Shown here: in pieces, positions 7,799 to 15,209 of the stretch
Position numbering within the stretch: the stretch's first letter is position 1
Layout of the letters: every line of letters starts with the position of its first letter
NCBI GenBank assembly: GCA_017883165.1
Contig: JADGOC010000027.1
Span: 1 to 32,624, forward strand
From: Acidobacteriota bacterium
Lineage (GTDB): Bacteria > Acidobacteriota > Vicinamibacteria > Vicinamibacterales > CAVVIG01
Direction: 5' to 3'
DNA: 32,624 nt
Position numbers and translations under genes: made by a program
Notes under the pieces: generated by a model
What the model was told of the DNA's origin: nothing
Databases searched by the model: none
What the model saw: the letters and a program-made list of their open reading frames with translations, nothing else

Positions 7799-8164
7799 TC
7801 AGCTCCGGCGCGAGACGGTGCTGGCGGCCTCACGCACGTACTTCTGTGCGTCTTCGGCGCCCTTGGACACCGCTTTCTGTGCGTCTTCGGCGCCCTTCGA
7901 CACCGCGTCGCGGGCTTTGCCGTACACGTCCCGGCCGCGATCGGCCAGTTCGCCCGCCGCTTCCGTCGCGCGGCGATACTGCTCGGACGCCGTGTTGGCG
8001 AGGGTGCCGGCCTGGTCGGTGAGCTGGCTCCGCAGCTCCGAGCCCGCCTTGGGGGCGAACAGCAGGCCCAGCCCGGCGCCGAGCACCGTGCCGGTGAGGA
8101 GACCCATCACGAAGCTGCCACCTCCACCACCTTCGTTCTCGAAGCGATCGTGTCCGTTTGCCAT
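7799..8164 (-). CDS. YtxH domain-containing envelope protein
   Basis: This 121-residue protein starts at ATG 8164 behind GGAGGAG. The N-terminal part is glycine-rich and hydrophobic (GSFVMGLLTGTVLGAGLGLLFAPKAG), the typical YtxH domain: one membrane helix followed by APKxGxELR. The C-terminal part is a long amphipathic helix with a repeated KGAEDAQK(A/Y)V, encoded by two tandem 33-bp copies (11 residues, three helical turns). YtxH proteins are usually small, membrane-anchored and linked to stress or envelope conditions; the molecular function is unknown. It is last in a three-gene set of short anchored coiled-coil proteins, 29 bp after the DUF948-like gene. Confidence 0.85.
   Translation of the reverse strand: MANGHDRFENEGGGGGSFVMGLLTGTVLGAGLGLLFAPKAGSELRSQLTDQAGTLANTASEQYRRATEAAGELADRGRDVYGKARDAVSKGAEDAQKAVSKGAEDAQKYVREAASTVSRRS
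7843..7908. repeat. Two tandem 33-bp copies inside the YtxH gene
   Basis: TCTGTGCGTCTTCGGCGCCC recurs at 7843 and 7876, a 33-bp period with a few substitutions. The period keeps the reading frame and adds one 11-residue helical unit (SKGAEDAQKxV). Confidence 0.75.
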
Positions 8165-8193
8165 TGACTCCTCCTATTGGAACCGTCTTTATC

Positions 8194-8616
8194 TTATGCC
8201 TTGCCTGCTTCGCTCGATGGCGGCTGAGGCCGCGCCCCGGCGTGCAGCACGCCCTCGATCGCGTTGCGCAGCCCGCGAACGAAACTAATAACCCGGCTGG
8301 TCTTCGCCCGCACGTTCGACCGCACGCGATCGGCCGCGTCATCGACGCGGTCCATCGTCGTGCGGATGGCGTGGTCGACCCGTTCGGTTTCTTCCTTCAC
8401 CGTCGCCGTCACGTCTTTCACGTCGTCGAGAATCGCGTTGACACGCTGCATCGCCGGCGCCACGTGGCGCGATTCGATCGTCGTCAGGAGATCGGAGACG
8501 CGACGGAAGATGACGTAGGCGCCGACGCCCATCCCGAGCATCACCAGCACCTCGAGCACGCTCACTCCCGCCACGATCCCGAGCAGCAGATTGGTCGTTC
8601 CCAGGTTCGCGTCCAT
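8194..8616 (-). CDS. DUF948-like anchored coiled-coil protein
   Basis: This 140-residue protein starts at ATG 8616 behind AGGAG. A transmembrane helix near residues 10-37 (LLLGIVAGVSVLEVLVMLGMGVGAYVIF) is followed by a long heptad-like helix (RRVSDLLTTIESRHVAPAMQ and VNAILDDVKDVTATVKEETERVDH), then a DDAADRVRSNVRAKTSRVI segment and a Pro-rich tail. This architecture fits DUF948/YoxC-like proteins, which resemble methyl-accepting chemotaxis signalling helices but lack a sensor. It is the middle gene of the operon, 12 bp after the upstream gene. A structural role at the cytoplasmic membrane is likely; no enzymatic motif is seen. Confidence 0.75.
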   Translation of the reverse strand: MDANLGTTNLLLGIVAGVSVLEVLVMLGMGVGAYVIFRRVSDLLTTIESRHVAPAMQRVNAILDDVKDVTATVKEETERVDHAIRTTMDRVDDAADRVRSNVRAKTSRVISFVRGLRNAIEGVLHAGARPQPPSSEAGKA

Positions 8617-8628
8617 GTGGGCTCCTGC

Positions 8629-8910
8629 CTAGAATGGAGACGTTTGATGCGGCGTCGGATAGCGTGACGGCGGCTGCGGCCCCGATTCGCCGAGCACTTC
8701 GTTCAGCAGCTTCCACCCTTCGCTGGCGACGCCGGCCGCCGTCAGGGCCGTGCCGCGGAAGTGGCTGAGATCGCGGGCGAAATCGTCGAGCACGGGCTCG
8801 ATCTGGCGCCGAAGCCGACGTCCGTGCTCCGAGAAGAACAAATAGCCCGCCACCGCGCCGAGGATCGCGCCCACCACCGAGGCGGCAATTGCCCGCGAGT
8901 TGTCGCTCAC
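8629..8910 (-). CDS. Small YtxH-like membrane-anchored protein
   Basis: The track ORF starts at 9060, but the real start is probably GTG 8910, preceded by GGAGG 4 nt upstream, giving 93 residues. The sequence opens SDNSRAIAASVVGAILGAVA, a single membrane helix, then GYLFFSEHGRRLRRQIEPVL and an amphipathic segment with DDFARDLSHFRGTAL. The SEHGRRLRRQIE part matches the APKxGxELR position of YtxH proteins. It is the first gene of the three-gene set (with the DUF948-like and YtxH genes). The set suggests a small envelope-stress unit; this is an inference from domain type only. Confidence 0.75.
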   Translation of the reverse strand: MSDNSRAIAASVVGAILGAVAGYLFFSEHGRRLRRQIEPVLDDFARDLSHFRGTALTAAGVASEGWKLLNEVLGESGPQPPSRYPTPHQTSPF

Positions 8911-9007
8911 ACAGCCTCCATTCCGTCTTCTGTGCTTCAAGTTGTATGCCACACGCGGGTGTGCGGCTGAGGTCGCGTCAAAGAGGACGGCTGAGCTTGA
9001 ACCTTCC

Positions 9008-10420
9008 CTACTGCCGCGCTGGCGGCGACGCCGATACCGCCCGCGCCGACTTCGCTCCATCTCGGATCTCGTGCTTCTTCATCTTGCTGTACAGCGTCGG
9101 CCGGTACAGCCCCAGAATCTGCGCCGCCTCCTGCTTGTTCCAGTTCGTGCGCTGGAGCGTCTGGAGGATCGCCATCTTCTCGATCTCCGCCAGGGTGCGG
9201 TGCGGCGGAATCACGAAATCGGCGGCGGTCGCCGATTCCTCGCGAATCGACTCCGGCAGATCGGTGACGGCGATTTCCGACCCCTTGGCCACGAGCACCG
9301 CGCGCTCGATCGCGTTCTCGAGCTCGCGGACGTTCCCGGACCAGCGGTTGCGAATCAGCAGGTGATACACCGACGGCGCCAGCGTCTTCACGTTCTTCTG
9401 ATACCGGGAGCGGAACTTGTCGAGGAAGTAGTCGCAGAGGAGCGGAATGTCCTCGGTGCGCTCGCGCAGCGGCGGCACGCGCATGGTAATCGTGTTGATG
9501 CGGAAATACAGATCCTCGCGCAGCTTTCCTTCGCGCAGCGACGCGTCGAGATCGCTGTTGGTCGCGCAGATCAGACGAAAATCGACGTGGACGATCCGGT
9601 CGCTGCCGATCGGCCGGTACTCGCGTTCCTGCAGCACGCGCAGGAGCTTGGTCTGCAGGTACGGCGGCATCTCCCCGATCTCGTCGAGCAGCAGCGAGCC
9701 GCCCTCGGCCATCTCGAACAGGCCTTCCTTGTCCATCGTGGCGCCGGTGAACGCGCCCTTCTTGTAGCCGAACAGCTCCGATTCGATCAGGTCCTTCGGG
9801 ATCGCCGCGCAGTTGATCTTGATGAACGGGCCCTTGTTCCGCTTGCTGTTGAAGTGAATCGCGTTGGCGATGAGCTCCTTGCCGGTGCCGTTCTCGCCCT
9901 GAAGGAGAATGTTCGCCTCGCTCGCCGCGACGCTCTCGACCAGGTCGAAGAGCTCCTGCATCTTCTTACTCTTGCCGATCACGTTCTGGAACTTGTAGCG
10001 GTCCTCCAGGCGCGCCTTGAGCTGCTCGTTCTCGTCGATGAGTGTCTTCTGCTTGATCGCCTTCTCGAGCTTGTCCAGGAGACGCTCGGCGTCGACCGGC
10101 TTCTCGAGGAAGTCGAACGCCCCCGCTTTCACCGCTTCGACCGACTGCGGAATATTCCCCTGGCCGGTGATGATAATCACCCCCGCTTCGGGATCGAGCT
10201 GCTTGAACCGACGAATCAGCTCGATGCCGTCCACATCGGGCAGCATCAGGTCGGTGATGACGGCATCGGGATGCCACGTCTTGAAGATCTCTTCGCCGCG
10301 TGTCCCAACGGGCGCGGTCTTGACCTCGAATCCGGCGTGCTCGAGCAGAACTTTCAACCACTCGGTCATCACCGGCTCATCGTCTATGGCGAGCACGCGT
10401 CTCTTGCGTTTAGGACTCAT
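9008..10420 (-). CDS. NtrC-family sigma-54 response regulator
   Basis: This 470-residue regulator starts at ATG 10420; the track start is a TTG 18 nt further out with no ribosome site. The receiver domain spans about residues 8-122, with acidic pair DDE, phospho-acceptor Asp in ITDLMLPD, and Lys in FLEKPVDAE. The central AAA+ sigma-54 activation domain carries Walker A GENGTGKE, the sigma-54 contact loop GAFTGA, Walker B SLLLDEIGE and the R-finger region LREDLYFRINT. A C-terminal Fis-type helix-turn-helix follows (KQEAAQILGLYRPTLYSKMKK). No histidine kinase is next to it. It diverges from the leucine-degradation operon across a 150-bp AT-rich spacer, so regulation of that operon is possible but unproven. 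Confidence 0.93.
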   Translation of the reverse strand: MSPKRKRRVLAIDDEPVMTEWLKVLLEHAGFEVKTAPVGTRGEEIFKTWHPDAVITDLMLPDVDGIELIRRFKQLDPEAGVIIITGQGNIPQSVEAVKAGAFDFLEKPVDAERLLDKLEKAIKQKTLIDENEQLKARLEDRYKFQNVIGKSKKMQELFDLVESVAASEANILLQGENGTGKELIANAIHFNSKRNKGPFIKINCAAIPKDLIESELFGYKKGAFTGATMDKEGLFEMAEGGSLLLDEIGEMPPYLQTKLLRVLQEREYRPIGSDRIVHVDFRLICATNSDLDASLREGKLREDLYFRINTITMRVPPLRERTEDIPLLCDYFLDKFRSRYQKNVKTLAPSVYHLLIRNRWSGNVRELENAIERAVLVAKGSEIAVTDLPESIREESATAADFVIPPHRTLAEIEKMAILQTLQRTNWNKQEAAQILGLYRPTLYSKMKKHEIRDGAKSARAVSASPPARQ

Positions 10421-10450
10421 GGACAAGAAGTGTAGCAAGACAGCGCAACG

Positions 10451-10500
10451 TATGAATACACATCTTCATAAATCGGGTTCTATCGCTACATTTATAGATG
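10451..10500. promoter_or_regulatory. AT-rich spacer with two small palindromes
   Basis: The gap between the divergent regulator and the leucine operon is unusually AT-rich here. It contains TATGAA-N8-TTCATA (10451-10470) and the near-palindrome CATTTATAGATG (10489-10500). Both are plausible operator or promoter elements; no clear -35/-10 pair or sigma-54 site could be established. Confidence 0.3.
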
Positions 10501-10557
10501 AGCTTGTGGCATCTACCGTTCCCTGCCCTGCCCCGACGTCACTCACGCGGCTCGTGC

Positions 10558-10563
10558 CATAAT
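10558..10563 (+). promoter_or_regulatory. -10 box 7 nt before zinc-ribbon start (leaderless)
   Basis: CATAAT is followed by 7 nt and then ATG 10571, with no ribosome site. This suggests that the leucine operon mRNA begins at or beside its first start codon. Confidence 0.4.
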
Positions 10564-10570
10564 TCCACGC

Positions 10571-10747
10571 ATGTCCGAGCCGACGCCGCCACCGCCCGCT
10601 CGTCCCATCACCCCACTCAGAGCCGGCCTGAGCTCACCGCAGGTGGACAAGATGCTGTGCGAGCGATGCGATGCCGAGATGTACCGCATGCACGCGGTCT
10701 GGCGCTGCGCGTCGTGCGGCTTCAAGGCCGATTGCTGCGGGTGGTGA
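10571..10747 (+). CDS. Small zinc-ribbon protein, first gene of leucine operon
   Basis: This 58-residue ORF is below the track cut-off. It reads MSEPTPPPPARPITPLRAGL, a proline-rich start, then a four-cysteine ribbon: CERCDAEMY, a short spacer and CASCGFKADCCGW at the C-terminus. Two CxxC knuckles fit a structural zinc site. It ends 3 bp before the carboxyltransferase start, so the two are almost certainly co-transcribed. Small zinc-ribbon proteins like this have no known function here. Bacterial acetyl-CoA carboxylase AccD carries an N-terminal zinc ribbon, so a stand-alone ribbon that assists this carboxyltransferase is an attractive but untested idea. Confidence 0.7.
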   Translation: MSEPTPPPPARPITPLRAGLSSPQVDKMLCERCDAEMYRMHAVWRCASCGFKADCCGW

Positions 10748-10750
10748 CGA

Positions 10751-12358
10751 ATGGACGCGATCGAGTCTCACGTCAACGCCGCCGACCCTGGCTTCAAGAC
10801 CAACCACGACCGGATGCAGCAACTCGTCGCCCAGCTCCGCGATCGGCTGGCCGCCGTCGGTAACGGCGGCGGCCCGAAATACCTGCAGCGCCATCGCGAG
10901 CAAGGCAAGCTGCCGGTCCGCGAGCGGATCGACACGCTCATCGACCCCGGCTCGCCGTTTCTCGAGCTCTCGCCGCTCGCTGCGTTCGACATGTACGACA
11001 ACGGCGCGCCGTCGGCTGGAATCGTCACGGGCATCGGCCGCGTCTCGGGGCGCGAAGTGCTCATCGTCGCCAACGACGCGACGGTGAAGGGCGGCACCTA
11101 CTATCCGACGACGGTCAAGAAGCACATCCGCGCGCAGCAGATCGCGCTCGAGAACCGGCTGCCCTGCGTCTACCTGGTCGATTCGGGTGGGGCGTTTCTC
11201 CCTCTGCAAGCCGAGGTGTTCCCCGATCGCGAACATTTCGGCCGCATCTTCTTCAACCAGGCGCGCATGTCGGCGGAGCGCATTCCGCAGATCGCGGTCG
11301 TGATGGGATCCTGCACGGCCGGCGGCGCCTACGTGCCGGCGATGTCCGACGAAACGATCATCGTCAAAGGCACGGGGACGATTTTCTTGGGTGGGCCGCC
11401 GCTCGTCAAGGCGGCGACGGGCGAAGAGGTCACCGCCGAGGAGCTCGGCGGCGCCGATGTGCACACGCGGCTCTCGGGCGTAGCCGATTACTTCGCCGAG
11501 AACGACGAACACGCGCTCGCGTTGTGCCGCACTGTCGTCTCGACGCTGAACGCGGCGAAGCGGCTCCCCGCCGACATGACCGCCCCGGAAGAGCCGCGAT
11601 ACGACCCGGCGGAACTCTACGGCATCGTCAACGCGGACATCCGCAAGCAGTACGACGTCCGCGAAATCATCGCGCGCCTGGTGGACGGCTCACGCTTCGA
11701 CGAGTTCAAGGAGCGCTACGCGACGACGCTCGTGACGGGATTCGCGCGGCTGCACGGATTTCTCGTGGGCATCATCGCCAACAACGGCGTGCTGTTTTCG
11801 GAATCGGCGCTCAAGGCGACGCATTTCATCGAGCTCTGCAACCTGCGGGGCATTCCGCTCATCTTCCTGCAGAATATCACCGGCTTCATGGTCGGCCGGC
11901 AGTACGAGCGCGCGGGAATCGCGAAGGACGGCGCCAAGATGGTCCACGCGGTGGCAAATTCCGTGGTGCCCAAGTTCACGGTGATCATCGGCGGGTCCTT
12001 CGGGGCGGGCAATTACGGTATGTGCGGCCGCGCGTACGAGCCGCGGCTGCTGTGGATGTGGCCGAACGCGCGCATCTCGGTCATGGGCGGCGAGCAGGCG
12101 GCCGGCGTCCTGACGACCGTCAAGCGCGAGCAGCTCGCGCGCGAGGGCAAGCCGTTCTCCGCCGACGACGAACAGGCGATCCGCCAGCCGATCCTCGACA
12201 AGTACGATCACGAGGGCTCTCCCTACTACTCCACCGCGCGGCTGTGGGACGACGGGATCCTCGACCCGGCCGAGACGCGACAGGCGCTGGCGCTCGGGTT
12301 GTCCGCGGCCTTCAACGCGCCGATCCCCGAGGCGCGTTTCGGTGTCTTTCGAATGTAA
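10751..12358 (+). CDS. liuB: Methylcrotonyl-CoA carboxylase, beta (carboxyltransferase)
   Basis: This 535-residue carboxyltransferase transfers CO2 from carboxybiotin to 3-methylcrotonyl-CoA in leucine and isovalerate breakdown. Both crotonase-like halves are present. The MCC-type signature is strong: [48 protein letters not shown] and [20 protein letters not shown] in the N half, then [29 protein letters not shown] and [17 protein letters not shown] in the C half. Length matches the family (about 535). The context (hydratase, biotin carboxylase, biotin carrier, HMG-CoA lyase) supports MCC rather than propionyl- or geranyl-CoA carboxylase. The start is ATG 10751, 3 bp after the zinc-ribbon gene. 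Confidence 0.94.
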   Translation: MDAIESHVNAADPGFKTNHDRMQQLVAQLRDRLAAVGNGGGPKYLQRHREQGKLPVRERIDTLIDPGSPFLELSPLAAFDMYDNGAPSAGIVTGIGRVSGREVLIVANDATVKGGTYYPTTVKKHIRAQQIALENRLPCVYLVDSGGAFLPLQAEVFPDREHFGRIFFNQARMSAERIPQIAVVMGSCTAGGAYVPAMSDETIIVKGTGTIFLGGPPLVKAATGEEVTAEELGGADVHTRLSGVADYFAENDEHALALCRTVVSTLNAAKRLPADMTAPEEPRYDPAELYGIVNADIRKQYDVREIIARLVDGSRFDEFKERYATTLVTGFARLHGFLVGIIANNGVLFSESALKATHFIELCNLRGIPLIFLQNITGFMVGRQYERAGIAKDGAKMVHAVANSVVPKFTVIIGGSFGAGNYGMCGRAYEPRLLWMWPNARISVMGGEQAAGVLTTVKREQLAREGKPFSADDEQAIRQPILDKYDHEGSPYYSTARLWDDGILDPAETRQALALGLSAAFNAPIPEARFGVFRM

Positions 12359-12359
12359 G

Positions 12360-12466
12360 AAGCACTACCACGGAGGACACAGCGGAGAAACGGAGGGCAC
12401 GGCCACATAATGTATTCATAGAAACCGTGAACTCCGTTGACCTCCGTGACCTCCGTGTTAGTGCCT
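12360..12466. repeat. Imperfect inverted repeat between operon genes
   Basis: The left arm (AGCACTACCACGGAGGACAC...GGAGGGCACGG) and the reverse complement of the right arm (GGCACTAACACGGAGGTCAC...GGAGTTCACGG) align over about 45 bp, around an AT-richer centre (ACATAATGTATTCATAG). The CACGGAGG motif recurs within each arm. It fills nearly the whole gap between carboxyltransferase and hydratase. It looks like a non-autonomous palindromic or MITE-like dispersed repeat; no transposase or clear target duplication is seen. Related 'ACCACGGAGGACAC' elements are, to my knowledge, frequent in this type of genome. Confidence 0.65.
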
Positions 12467-12479
12467 TTCACATGGTCCT

Positions 12480-13298
12480 ATGTCCTACAAGTATCTGAGC
12501 ACCAAACGCGACGGCGCGGTCGAGTACCTGACCCTCAACCGCCCTGAGGTGCGCAACGCCTTCAACGAAGAGGTCATCGCCGAGCTGACGGCGTGGACGG
12601 CGGCAGCCGCTGCGGCGGCGCGCCCAGCGAGCGCAGCGAGCGACGCAAACAATATCGGCCTGCGCGTGGTCGTGCTCGCTGGCGCGGGGAAAGTCTTCTG
12701 CGCCGGCGCCGATCTCACGTGGATGTCGAAGATGGTCCACTACAGCGAGGAGGAGAATCTGCGCGACGCCACGGCGATGTCGCGCATGTTCGCGGCGCTC
12801 GACGCGCTCCCGGTGCCGCTCATCGGCCGTGTTCATGGCGCGGCGCTCGGGGGCGGCTGCGGCCTCGCCGCCGTCTGCGACATCGTCGTCGCCGACGACC
12901 AGGCGGTGTTTGGCTTCACCGAGGTGAAGCTGGGGATCCTGCCGGCGGTCATTTCGCCGTTCGCGCTCGCCAAGATCGGCCGATCGGCGGCGCGCGAGCT
13001 GTTTCTGACCGGCGCCCGCTTCCCGGCGGCGCGCGCGCGAGAGATCGGCCTGGCGCACGCGGTGGTGCCCGCGTCCGAGCTCGATGCGACCGTCGAGCAA
13101 TACGTGCGCGAGATTCTGACGGCGGGTCCCGAAGGCGTCGCCGCCGCGAAGGCGCTCATTGCCGACGTGTGGAGGCTGACGAGTAAAGACGCGATGCCGG
13201 TCACCGCGAGCGCCATCGCCGCGAGGCGCGTCTCGCCCGAGGGCCAGGAAGGCATGAAGGCGTTCCTCGAAAAGCGCAAGCCTTCATGGAGCGCTTGA
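12480..13298 (+). CDS. liuC: Methylglutaconyl-CoA hydratase / enoyl-CoA hydratase
   Basis: This 272-residue crotonase-fold protein hydrates 3-methylglutaconyl-CoA to HMG-CoA if the operon assignment is right. Landmarks: TLNRPEVRNAFNEEVI at the N-terminus, oxyanion-hole segments LAGAGKVFCAGADL and RVHGAALGGGCGLAAVCDI, a catalytic-Glu candidate in FGFTEVKLGILPAVISPF, and the C-terminal helix EGQEGMKAFLEKRKPSW. Length is near the usual 260. It is slightly long because residues about 40-58 carry an Ala/Ser-rich insert (AAAAAARPASAASDANN) between the first strand pair. Context separates it from generic enoyl-CoA hydratases. The start is ATG 12480; no clear ribosome site is seen, the palindromic repeat lying directly upstream. 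Confidence 0.85.
   Translation: MSYKYLSTKRDGAVEYLTLNRPEVRNAFNEEVIAELTAWTAAAAAAARPASAASDANNIGLRVVVLAGAGKVFCAGADLTWMSKMVHYSEEENLRDATAMSRMFAALDALPVPLIGRVHGAALGGGCGLAAVCDIVVADDQAVFGFTEVKLGILPAVISPFALAKIGRSAARELFLTGARFPAARAREIGLAHAVVPASELDATVEQYVREILTAGPEGVAAAKALIADVWRLTSKDAMPVTASAIAARRVSPEGQEGMKAFLEKRKPSWSA
12624..12645 (+). repeat. Low-complexity GCGAGCGCA-type insert in the hydratase
   Basis: CCCAGCGAGCGCAGCGAGCG is an internally repetitive tract inside the Ala/Ser-rich loop of the hydratase, without a counterpart in typical crotonases. It keeps the frame. It looks like a short dispersed repeat captured in a tolerant surface loop. Confidence 0.45.
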
Positions 13299-13305
13299 CC
13301 GCGTC

Positions 13306-14805
13306 ATGATCCGCCGCCTGCTCGTGGCCAACCGCGGCGAGATCGCGCTGCGCATCATCCGCGCGTGCCGCGAGCTCGGCATCGAGACGGTGGCCGTGTA
13401 CTCCGAGGCCGACCGTCGCGCGCCGCACGTGGCCGCCGCCGACCGCGCCGTGGGGATCGGCCCCGCTGCCGCCGCCGAAAGCTACCTGTCGATTCCGCGC
13501 ATCCTCGACGCCGCGCGCGCCAGCGGCGCGGACGCGCTGCATCCCGGCTACGGCTTCCTCGCCGAGAATCCCGCGTTCGCGGCAGCCTGCGAACAGGCCG
13601 GCGTCATCTTCGTGGGCCCGCCCTCACAGGTGCTCGCGCAGATGGGATCGAAGATCGGCGCGCGCCGGCTGATGCAGACGGCCGGCGTCCCGGTCGTGCC
13701 CGGCGAAACTCCCGAGGATCAAAGCGACGACGAGCTGCGGCGCGCCGTGGACCGCGTCGGGCTGCCGGCGGTCGTGAAGGCGTCGGCCGGCGGCGGCGGC
13801 AAAGGCATGCGGCTCGTCCGGCGTGCCGAGGAGATCGCCGACGCGATTCAGGCCGCGCGCCGCGAGGCGGTCGCCGCGTTCGGCGACGGCACGTTGTACG
13901 TGGAGCGGCTCGTCGAACGGCCACGCCACGTCGAGGTGCAGGTGTTCGCCGACGGCCACGGCCAGGTCGTGCACCTCTTCGAGCGCGAGTGCTCGGTCCA
14001 GCGGCGGCATCAGAAGATCATCGAGGAGAGCCCGTCGCCGGCGCTGACGCCCGCCTTGCGCGAGCAGATGACCGGCGCCGCCGTGCAAGCCGCGCGTGCC
14101 GCCGGCTACCGCAACGCCGGCACGATCGAATTCCTCATCGAGGGGACGGGCAACGACGCACGCTTCTATTTTCTCGAAATGAACACCCGCCTTCAGGTCG
14201 AGCATCCGGTCACGGAACAAGTCACGGGCGTCGATCTCGTCCGCGCGCAGCTCGTCGTGGCTTCAGGCGAGCCGCTACCCTGGCCCCAGAGCGCGCTCAC
14301 CCAGCGTGGGCACGCCATCGAAGCGCGGATCTACGCCGAAGATCCGTCCCACGGTTTCATGCCGCAAGCGGGCCGCTTGCTGCTCTACCGCGAGCCTCGA
14401 CTGCCCGGCGTGCGGATCGATTCGGGCGTAGTCGAAGGCGGCGATGTGTCGATCTACTACGATCCGATGATCGCCAAGGTCATCGCGACGGGCGAAACGC
14501 GCGAGTCCGCGACGGCGCGCCTCATCGCCGCCCTGCGCGATTATCCGATCCTCGGCATTCGTACCAACGTTCCCTTGCTTCTCAGGATTCTCGAGCATTC
14601 GCGATTTCAGGCGGGCGACATCGACACCGGCTTTCTCGACGGCGAGGGCGCCGCGCTGGCTGAAGCCCTCGACATCGAGACGCCGCCATGGGTCCGCGCC
14701 GCGCTGGCTGCCGACGACGAGCCCAGCCACCAGCCACCAGCCACCAGCCACCAATCCCTCGACGCGTGGGATCCGTGGCGCCAGCTCCGGGATTGGCGCG
14801 GGTGA
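13306..14805 (+). CDS. Acyl-CoA carboxylase biotin carboxylase subunit
   Basis: This 499-residue biotin carboxylase performs the ATP-dependent carboxylation of biotin that feeds the carboxyltransferase above. The start LLVANRGEIALRIIRACREL is the classic N-terminus. The ATP-grasp glycine loop ASAGGGGKGMRLV lies at about residues 157-170, ECSVQRRHQKIIEESPSP near 230, and the catalytic EMNTRLQVEHPVTE near 291-304. The protein stops after the biotin-carboxylase C domain. Unlike usual MCC alpha subunits (about 650 residues), it lacks the fused carrier domain, which is encoded by the next gene. Near the C-terminus a heptamer tandem repeat encodes SHQPPATSHQS. Its TGA shares a base with the carrier gene ATG (TGATG), a hallmark of coupling. 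Confidence 0.92.
   Translation: MIRRLLVANRGEIALRIIRACRELGIETVAVYSEADRRAPHVAAADRAVGIGPAAAAESYLSIPRILDAARASGADALHPGYGFLAENPAFAAACEQAGVIFVGPPSQVLAQMGSKIGARRLMQTAGVPVVPGETPEDQSDDELRRAVDRVGLPAVVKASAGGGGKGMRLVRRAEEIADAIQAARREAVAAFGDGTLYVERLVERPRHVEVQVFADGHGQVVHLFERECSVQRRHQKIIEESPSPALTPALREQMTGAAVQAARAAGYRNAGTIEFLIEGTGNDARFYFLEMNTRLQVEHPVTEQVTGVDLVRAQLVVASGEPLPWPQSALTQRGHAIEARIYAEDPSHGFMPQAGRLLLYREPRLPGVRIDSGVVEGGDVSIYYDPMIAKVIATGETRESATARLIAALRDYPILGIRTNVPLLLRILEHSRFQAGDIDTGFLDGEGAALAEALDIETPPWVRAALAADDEPSHQPPATSHQSLDAWDPWRQLRDWRG
14724..14751 (+). repeat. Four tandem CAGCCAC heptamers near gene end
   Basis: Four perfect copies of CAGCCAC lie within the last 30 codons of the biotin carboxylase. 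Since 7 is not a multiple of 3, gain or loss of one unit would shift the frame and change the C-terminus and the stop-start overlap with the carrier gene. Confidence 0.85.
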
Positions 14806-15209
14806 TGTCCAGTCCGTTTTCCGTCACGCGCATCGCCGACGGCACCTATCGCGTCGAAACCGACCGGCAGAGCGAGACGGTCTACGTCGCTGGCCCTCCG
14901 GCGAACCGATGGGCATTCTGGAACGGCCACGTATTCCGCGACACGCGTGCGGCGGAAGCCGCCGCGGCCCATGCCGCGCGGCCGCGGACCGCCGTCGTGC
15001 AATCGCTGACCGCACCGATGCCCGCCACCGTCATCAAGGTGCTCGTCGCGCCGGGCGCCACGGTGAAGAAGGGCGACACGGTGATCATCCTCGAAGCCAT
15101 GAAGATGGAGTTGCCCATCCGGGCGCCGGCCGATGCCACCGTCATGGCCGTACACTGCCGCGAGGGCGAGTTGGTGCAGCCGGACGCGCCATTAATTGAA
15201 TTGACATGA
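14805..15209 (+). CDS. Stand-alone biotin carboxyl carrier protein
   Basis: The track ORF starts at 14688, but the real start is ATG 14805, overlapping the upstream TGA by one base. The 134-residue product has an N-terminal half (FSVTRIADGTYRVETD, RWAFWNGHVFRD) resembling the linker or BT region of acyl-CoA carboxylase alpha chains. A biotinyl/lipoyl domain follows: SLTAPMPATVIKVLVAPGA, then LEAMKMELPI with biotinylated Lys at about residue 100, and the closing HCREGELVQPDAPLIEL. Function: carries carboxybiotin between the biotin carboxylase and the MCC beta subunit. The gene equals the C-terminal part of a canonical fused MCC alpha chain. Its stop overlaps the HMG-CoA lyase start (ATGA). Confidence 0.92.
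   Translation: MSSPFSVTRIADGTYRVETDRQSETVYVAGPPANRWAFWNGHVFRDTRAAEAAAAHAARPRTAVVQSLTAPMPATVIKVLVAPGATVKKGDTVIILEAMKMELPIRAPADATVMAVHCREGELVQPDAPLIELT

Noticed and set aside
9008-10435. 511-residue plus-strand ORF at 8900-10435
   Set aside because: Antisense shadow of the sigma-54 regulator, which has complete receiver, AAA+ and HTH motifs.
10505-10522. TGGCATCTACCGTTCC as a sigma-54 promoter next to the NtrC-type regulator
   Set aside because: Only the first half resembles TGGCAC; the second half does not match the TTGC element at the required spacing.
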